DNA of 64,000 nt, taken from positions 5,367,449 to 5,431,448 of the forward strand of contig NC_019745.1 of the NCBI RefSeq assembly GCF_000317555.1, written 5' to 3'. A program made the translations under genes and the position numbers. Shown here piece after piece: positions 62,421 through 64,000 of this stretch. The stretch is from Gloeocapsa sp. PCC 7428. GTDB taxonomy: Bacteria > Cyanobacteriota > Cyanobacteriia > Cyanobacteriales > Chroococcidiopsidaceae. The notes under the pieces are model-generated. The model made no database searches. It had not been told where the DNA came from and saw only the letters and a program-made list of their open reading frames with translations. The stretch's first letter is position 1. The number at the start of each line of letters is the position of its first letter.

Positions 62421-63767
62421 TTAACTTTCAGTTTGCACAGGAAGATTTTCCAGCCGCACGGCTACTTGCTGAGATTGTCCATTGCGTTGGACGCCGATTT
62501 GCATTTGGCTACCTACCTGACTACCTGCAACTAAGCGCTGTACTTCCTCGGTTGTTGTGACAGGTTGATTGTTGATTGTTTGGATAACATCACCAGCGCG
62601 CAATCCAGCCCGTGCAGCAGGAGAATCAGGAATAACACGAATAATCAAAATTCCTTGATCTGTGGTGACATCGATCTCACCACCAGTTTCAATTTCAAGT
62701 TGCTGCCTTAGTTCTGGTGTGATTGTCGCCATTTGTACACCCAAATAAGCGTGTTGTACTTCACCAGTCGCGATTAGTTGTTGAGAAATATTTTGTACTG
62801 TGTTGATGGGAATCGCAAATCCCAGCCCTTGCGCGCCGCTGATGATCGCTGTATTCATACCGATAACTTCCCCACGCGCATTGAGCAAAGGACCGCCTGA
62901 GTTACCTGGATTAATTGCTGTATCAGTTTGAATCAAATCAACCCGCTTATCAGAAACACCGATGTCACTTGTAGAGCGTTCAGTCGAACTAATAATCCCT
63001 GCTGTTACCGTGTTGTCTAGCCCTAACGGATTACCGATCGCAATCACCCATTCACCTGGTTGTAGTGTTTCTGAGTTACCAATAGGCACAACAGGTAAGT
63101 CGCTGGCTTGAACTTGAATAACTGCAACATCTGTCACCGTATCTTGTCCTACCACTTCTCCCTCAAACGTACGACCGTCTTTGAGCGTGACACTAACGCG
63201 ATCGGCACCATCGACAACGTGCGCATTCGTTAAAATCTGACCCGACGCATTAATAATAAATCCTGATCCTGTACCACGTACAACTCGCTGTCTCGGTTGG
63301 GCTGGGTTCGGCTGAATTCCAAAGAATCTGCGCAAAATTGGGTCATCAAGTTCTGCGGGTAGCTGTCGCGAGACTGTCCTCGCCGCATTAATTCGTACCA
63401 CCGCAGGTCCTACCTTTTGCACGGCTGCAACAACAAAATTCGGGTCTGTCGGGGCGATCGCCGCTGTTGTATTTGCCGCAGGTTGCTGTGGAGTTGGTTG
63501 CGCGTTCGATTGTTCGGTCTGCGTCATATTTCCAGGTCGCGCACACCCACTAAGACTCACTAACCCAATTCCTGTTAGTAATGTTAAAACATAACCAACA
63601 TTTTGCCGCTGTAATAGTGCTAATAAATTACGTTTTCTGTGGGATGTGTCATCTTGAGCGTAGTTTGTGTAAATATTTGTAGCTTGTGGGTCAATATTGC
63701 GGCGGTTTATGGTCATTTGTTTTTGCAGTTTTCTAAAATTTCCGCTTTTATGAGTACCTTGCGGCAT
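62421..63767 (-). CDS. HtrA/Deg-type serine protease lipoprotein
   Basis: 448 residues. After about 55 variable residues comes a hydrophobic segment ending in a lipobox ([10 protein letters not shown], Cys near residue 75). The trypsin-like domain has the triad His in ILTNAHVV, Asp in DTVTDVAVI and Ser in [10 protein letters not shown]. One C-terminal PDZ domain follows ([20 protein letters not shown]). It degrades or refolds damaged proteins in the periplasm or thylakoid lumen. It resembles cyanobacterial HhoA/HhoB/HtrA, but which paralogue is not clear. Confidence 0.93.
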   Translation of the reverse strand: MPQGTHKSGNFRKLQKQMTINRRNIDPQATNIYTNYAQDDTSHRKRNLLALLQRQNVGYVLTLLTGIGLVSLSGCARPGNMTQTEQSNAQPTPQQPAANTTAAIAPTDPNFVVAAVQKVGPAVVRINAARTVSRQLPAELDDPILRRFFGIQPNPAQPRQRVVRGTGSGFIINASGQILTNAHVVDGADRVSVTLKDGRTFEGEVVGQDTVTDVAVIQVQASDLPVVPIGNSETLQPGEWVIAIGNPLGLDNTVTAGIISSTERSTSDIGVSDKRVDLIQTDTAINPGNSGGPLLNARGEVIGMNTAIISGAQGLGFAIPINTVQNISQQLIATGEVQHAYLGVQMATITPELRQQLEIETGGEIDVTTDQGILIIRVIPDSPAARAGLRAGDVIQTINNQPVTTTEEVQRLVAGSQVGSQMQIGVQRNGQSQQVAVRLENLPVQTES

Positions 63768-64000
63768 GATTGTTAATGTCTCAATATATTTAGTGTAGAA
63801 AAACTAAGAAACAGCTAGCATAGCTTAAGCAAAACATTTTACTTAAGTATCGTAATTTTATAGTTATTTTTAGCTATTGCGAGGCACTACGATATTCTTG
63901 AATAGCTATATGGCTAATCATACAAGCTACCGGAGATAGTTGCCAAGCTTAGTAGAGTAGATGCTAAATTGGTTGCCTATATGCGTTTTTTTGCTAGCGG
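63768..64000. other. Upstream region of the protease gene to the window edge
   Basis: 233 AT-rich bases, presumably the promoter of the htrA-def unit. No gene, repeat or RNA is recognised before the edge. Confidence 0.4.

Overview
This 64 kb window is cyanobacterial chromosome. The palindrome GCGATCGC (HIP1) recurs throughout, and the window carries cyanobacterial hallmarks: minC-minD-minE, an atpD-atpC pair, a DevB-DevC-DevA exporter, a DUF1995 protein and several pentapeptide-repeat proteins. The genus cannot be fixed from the sequence alone; a Chroococcidiopsis/Gloeocapsopsis-like organism is only a guess. I saw no tRNA, rRNA, CRISPR array or intact insertion sequence.

The most interesting part is a tightly packed minus-strand operon at 0.5-10.6 kb. 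It encodes a minimal type II (aromatic) polyketide synthase: KS-alpha, a KS-beta/chain-length factor, a discrete ACP and a dedicated holo-ACP synthase. With these come an MbtI/Irp9-like salicylate synthase, a benzoate-CoA-ligase-like enzyme, a TcmN/ZhuI-like aromatase/cyclase, a PF04199-type cyclase, a cupin, a carboxymuconolactone-decarboxylase-fold protein, an alpha/beta hydrolase and an MTHFR-like protein. The gene set predicts chorismate -> salicylate -> salicyl-CoA, used as starter unit for a non-reduced aromatic polyketide. Known cyanobacterial polyketides are overwhelmingly type I products, so this is the main discovery candidate. A plus-strand set at 27.1-32.8 kb (three O-methyltransferases, an antibiotic-biosynthesis monooxygenase and a P450) looks like the tailoring half. 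A DevBCA exporter lies just before it.

Between the two halves are a NACHT NTPase with TPR and membrane/pentapeptide partners (11.7-15.8 kb), a YjdF-family protein, two tandem glycosyltransferases whose 5' halves are almost identical (gene conversion), a GH5-like hydrolase, a repeat protein with a C-terminal anchor, and a ferric-reductase-like flavocytochrome.

From 33 to 57 kb the content is mostly household: sugar transferase, four-carbon acid sugar kinase, AI-2E family permease, Min system, M28 and M20 peptidases, ATP synthase beta/epsilon, L-lactate dehydrogenase, a CrtISO-like oxidoreductase, a ChaC-like cyclotransferase and an outer-membrane-type protein. Pentapeptide proteins and an AT-rich FkbM methyltransferase are interspersed.

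The stretch 57.9-62.4 kb is a decaying toxin-antitoxin patch. It holds one apparently intact PIN/antitoxin pair, a frameshifted PIN gene behind an intact antitoxin, and a MazF-type pair in which both genes are damaged. A duplicated 3' fragment of def lies upstream of the real peptide deformylase gene, and a non-coding repeat occurs twice. The window ends with a HtrA/Deg protease.
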